The translations under genes and the position numbers were made by a program. From contig JACRLZ010000006.1 of assembly GCA_016235125.1 (NCBI GenBank), positions 186,001 to 250,000 of the forward strand: 64,000 bases of DNA, given 5' to 3'. Of this stretch, positions 61,556-64,000 are shown one piece after another (the stretch's first letter is position 1; each line of letters starts with the position of its first letter). The notes below the pieces were generated by a model. That model made no database searches. It was not told the origin of the DNA and saw only the letters and a list, made by a program, of their open reading frames with translations. Source of the stretch: Sphingobacteriales bacterium. Lineage in GTDB: Bacteria; Bacteroidota; Bacteroidia; Chitinophagales; Chitinophagaceae.

Positions 61556-63676
61556 TTATTTAAACAACTGATACACCAGCCAGCTCATTACATACGCCAG
61601 CCCTGTCATATAAAAAAGCTGAATAACAGGCCACTTCCAGCTCCCGGTTTCCCTTTTCACAACAGCAAGCGTACTCATACACTGCATTGCAAACACATAG
61701 AATATCATCAATGATAATCCCGTAGCCAGATCAAAAACCGGTTTTCCGTTTGGCCGCACGGCGGCCTTCATTTTTTCTTTTAGCAGCAGTTCATTTTTTT
61801 TATCATCTCCTACGCTGTAAAGAGTTGCCATGGTTCCAACAAACACTTCCCTTGCAGCAAAAGAGGTTATTAATGCAATACCAATTTTCCAATCGTACCC
61901 AAGAGGAGAAATAACAGGTTCAATTGTTTTGCCCAGCCTTCCTGCGTAAGACGTCTCAAGCCTTACTGCATGCATCTCTTTATCAAGTAGTGCAGTATCT
62001 GCTCCCGGCATTGCTTTTAAGTGTTGATAATGTGCAGTAACTTTTTTCATGCTGTTCCCGGGGCCAAATGAACTAAGCCCCCATAACAGTAAGCTTATGA
62101 TCATAATGATTTTTCCTGCATCAAAAACGAATATCCGTGCCTTATTAAGCATTACAGGGAAAAGATTATTCCATCGGGGTGAACGATAAGCCGGTAGTTC
62201 AAGAATGAAAAAACTTTTCTCTTTTATTTTAATAAACCATTTTGCGATGTAAGAAACATTCATTGCCATAATAAGACCAAGCAGATAAAGCCCCATCATT
62301 ACCAATCCCTGCAATCCCAGAAAACCAAACAGGTATGTTTTAGGGATCACCAGGCCGATGAGAATTGTATAAACCGGCAATCTTGCCGAACAACTCATTA
62401 ACGGAGTAATTAATATTGTCAATAATCTTTCTTTCCTGTTTTCAATGTTTCTTGCACTCATAATGGCAGGCACAGCACAGGCAAATCCACTTATCATCGG
62501 CATTACGCTTTTCCCGTTGAGCCCAACATCCCGCATCAACCGATCAGTTAAAAAACTGATGCGGGCCATGTAGCCACTATCCTCAAGCAGGGTTATTAAC
62601 CCAAACAAAATCATTATTTGCGGCACAAAAACGAGAATACCATTTAAACCCGCAATGATTCCGTTCAGCAAAAGGTCTGTCCATCGGTTATCAGGAAATG
62701 AAGAAGACAAGGACTGAGTCAGCTTCAAAAAACCAAGATCAATCAGGTCCATCGGATATTGCGCCAGCCAGAAAATACTTTGGAATAAAAGAAACAACAC
62801 TCCCAGCATTATGATGTATCCCCATTGGCGGTGCAGCAGAACATTATCCAGTTTTTCGGTGAATAATGTTTTTTGCAACGGGTCGGGTTCTGACACGGAT
62901 TGCTGCATCACCTGCCGGATGCGGGCATAACGTTGCAAAATTTCTTCTGCCTGTGTTTTCGTTGGATTAAAATTGTTTTTACGTTCAATGTTTTCAATAG
63001 TATCCTGCATTGCACCATCCAATGCAAAATTCTCATGATTGATAAGGTGATGAATAGCGGCATAATCACTCAGATGTGGCAAATGATTTTTTACTTCTTC
63101 CACAGGGGCATCAGCAAGGGCCTTGTTATTAATAAAATCCCTCGCCGGAATTTTATATTGCTGCTGAGCGGTTAGTGAAATTGCTTTTTTTAATTCAGCA
63201 ATACCTTTATTTTTTCTTGGATTGATAGCGACAACCGGCACTCCCAATTCTCTTTCCAGCGCAGCAATATCAATTTTGATTCCCTTTCTTCTTGCCAGGT
63301 CCATCATTGTAAGGGCAATTACCACCGGAACTTTCAGATCAATGATCTGAGTGCAGAAAAGAAGATTACGTTTCAGGTTGCTTGCATCAGCAATTGCAAC
63401 AACCACATCAACCTTAAGATCTTTATCCTGCTTCATCATCACCCGGTAGCTTACCCATTCATCTTCCCGTCGGGGATAAAGACTATAAGAGCCGGGCAGG
63501 TCAATCACCTCTGCTATTTCATTGCCGGGTAGTGAAACGGTTCCCGTTTTCTTGTCCACGGTAACCCCCGGAAAATTGCCCACTTTTTGGTTAAGGCCGG
63601 TAAGACAATTAAACAGGGAACTCTTTCCGCTATTGGGATTGCCAACTATTGCAATATGTAAGCGGTTTGGGATCAT
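61556..63676 (-). CDS. feoB: Ferrous iron transporter FeoB
   Basis: 706-residue GTP-gated Fe2+ permease. The N-terminal G domain has IAIVGNPNSGKSSLFNCLTG (P-loop), GVTVDKK and IDLPGSYSL. A helical GDI-like region follows (~170-270), then two Gate repeats with conserved Cys (GFACAVPAIMSARNIENRKER and PLMSCSARLPVYTILIGL) and about eight membrane helices. FeoC is absent nearby and FeoA is encoded on the other strand 4 kb away. A TACTTTTG box (minus, 63690-63697) lies 13 bases before the ATG. Confidence 0.95.
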   Translation of the reverse strand: MIPNRLHIAIVGNPNSGKSSLFNCLTGLNQKVGNFPGVTVDKKTGTVSLPGNEIAEVIDLPGSYSLYPRREDEWVSYRVMMKQDKDLKVDVVVAIADASNLKRNLLFCTQIIDLKVPVVIALTMMDLARRKGIKIDIAALERELGVPVVAINPRKNKGIAELKKAISLTAQQQYKIPARDFINNKALADAPVEEVKNHLPHLSDYAAIHHLINHENFALDGAMQDTIENIERKNNFNPTKTQAEEILQRYARIRQVMQQSVSEPDPLQKTLFTEKLDNVLLHRQWGYIIMLGVLFLLFQSIFWLAQYPMDLIDLGFLKLTQSLSSSFPDNRWTDLLLNGIIAGLNGILVFVPQIMILFGLITLLEDSGYMARISFLTDRLMRDVGLNGKSVMPMISGFACAVPAIMSARNIENRKERLLTILITPLMSCSARLPVYTILIGLVIPKTYLFGFLGLQGLVMMGLYLLGLIMAMNVSYIAKWFIKIKEKSFFILELPAYRSPRWNNLFPVMLNKARIFVFDAGKIIMIISLLLWGLSSFGPGNSMKKVTAHYQHLKAMPGADTALLDKEMHAVRLETSYAGRLGKTIEPVISPLGYDWKIGIALITSFAAREVFVGTMATLYSVGDDKKNELLLKEKMKAAVRPNGKPVFDLATGLSLMIFYVFAMQCMSTLAVVKRETGSWKWPVIQLFYMTGLAYVMSWLVYQLFK

Positions 63677-63689
63677 TTGCTATAACCTT

Positions 63690-63697
63690 CAAAAGTA
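63690..63697 (-). promoter_or_regulatory. Possible -7 box of feoB
   Basis: On the minus strand TACTTTTG matches TAnnTTTG, 13 bases before the feoB start. No clear -33 TTTG at the usual spacing. Confidence 0.35.
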
Positions 63698-63825
63698 AAA
63701 ATACATTGACAGTTGACTTTACGAAATACGGTGTTAAAAGTATGCAATGCGGAAAAGAAATATTTGGTTTAAACACAAAGAAATGAACCCAACAATAACT
63801 TTGCCCCTTAATCAATTTATAGTGT

Positions 63826-64000
63826 ATGAGATTTCATTTTTTCAAAATATCGGCTATTGCATGGTTTTTCTTTTCCTGTAACTCTCCGAAAAACATTGTC
63901 CGGCAGAATGATCAGGTTGAAAATAATCTGAAAAGGCATATAACATACCTGTCGGACGATAAACTGGAAGGAAGAAGAACCGGGACAAAAGGTGAAGAAC
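63826..64000 (+). CDS. M28 family peptidase lipoprotein (start only)
   Basis: The first 58 codons are in the window: signal peptide with lipobox-like FFFSCNS (ATG 63826), then the start of the family (LKRHITYLSDDKLEGRRTGT, KGEE). LSDDKLEGR is the usual opening of M28 aminopeptidases of Bacteroidota, a periplasmic or surface lipoprotein Zn-peptidase. The rest is cut off by the window end. A TAACTTTG box at 63796-63803 lies 22 bases before the ATG. Confidence 0.72.
   Translation, partial: MRFHFFKISAIAWFFFSCNSPKNIVRQNDQVENNLKRHITYLSDDKLEGRRTGTKGEE

Overview
The window looks like chromosomal DNA of a Bacteroidota bacterium, most likely of the Chitinophagaceae type. This rests on a very large secreted protein with a type IX secretion (T9SS) C-terminal sorting domain, a DUF2480 protein, an S46 dipeptidyl-peptidase, a hybrid two-component protein ending in an AraC domain, promoter -7 boxes of the form TAnnTTTG, no clear Shine-Dalgarno sites, several likely TTG/GTG starts, and short dispersed intergenic repeats. 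The family is an inference from gene style, not from a marker tree. I see no rRNA, CRISPR array or complete insertion sequence. There is one tRNA (Phe).

Layout. 0-6.8 kb: mostly minus-strand housekeeping genes (YXWGXW-like protein, CorA, DUF2480, a PpiD-type foldase, a DPP11-type S46 peptidase). 6.8-7.3 kb: a 551-base AT-rich gap with a perfect DnaA box and three one-mismatch boxes, a good oriC candidate; genes diverge from it. 7.3-16.3 kb: a plus-strand run nadA, mobA, fhs, fdhD, a NuoE/NuoF-type fusion and a molybdopterin formate dehydrogenase, a coherent formate oxidation/assimilation locus. 16.3-24.7 kb: cytochrome c, two secreted proteins, a cysteine synthase homologue, tRNA-Phe, RecQ and KdsD. 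24.7-31.8 kb: ManC, a 3'-5' exonuclease, RidA, a YjbR protein, a frameshifted secreted protein, a YbdL-type aminotransferase, an outer membrane protein and an EamA exporter. 31.9-33.7 kb: an arsenic locus (ArsR with two matching operators, ArsM, a 17-residue Cys-rich micro-ORF, ArsC) with no efflux pump in view. 33.8-41.6 kb: GT39 glycosyltransferase, hybrid sensor kinase, NTF2-like protein, pseudouridine catabolism (psuK, psuG) and a small zinc-ribbon protein.

41.8-48.7 kb holds the two most unusual parts. A 0.54-kb cassette with inverted repeats carries a GxxExxY PD-(D/E)XK nuclease-like gene and sits exactly between ssb and a PIF1-like helicase. Just downstream is a three-gene cluster: a SET-domain protein, an ATP-grasp ligase, and an ATP-grasp ligase fused to a second SET domain. 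It looks like a ligation plus methylation pathway that I cannot match to any characterised system.

48.7-64 kb: two secreted proteins, mnmG and ybeY separated by a pair of parS-like sites, a lone FeoA, nadD, ChrA, a secreted M20 hydrolase, a class A beta-lactamase-like protein, FeoB and the start of an M28 peptidase lipoprotein. The DnaA-box cluster, the parS-like pair and mnmG together suggest that the whole window is origin-proximal. Gene debris is visible in three places: a nadA 3' remnant, a formate dehydrogenase 3' remnant, and a duplicated tRNA 3' end.
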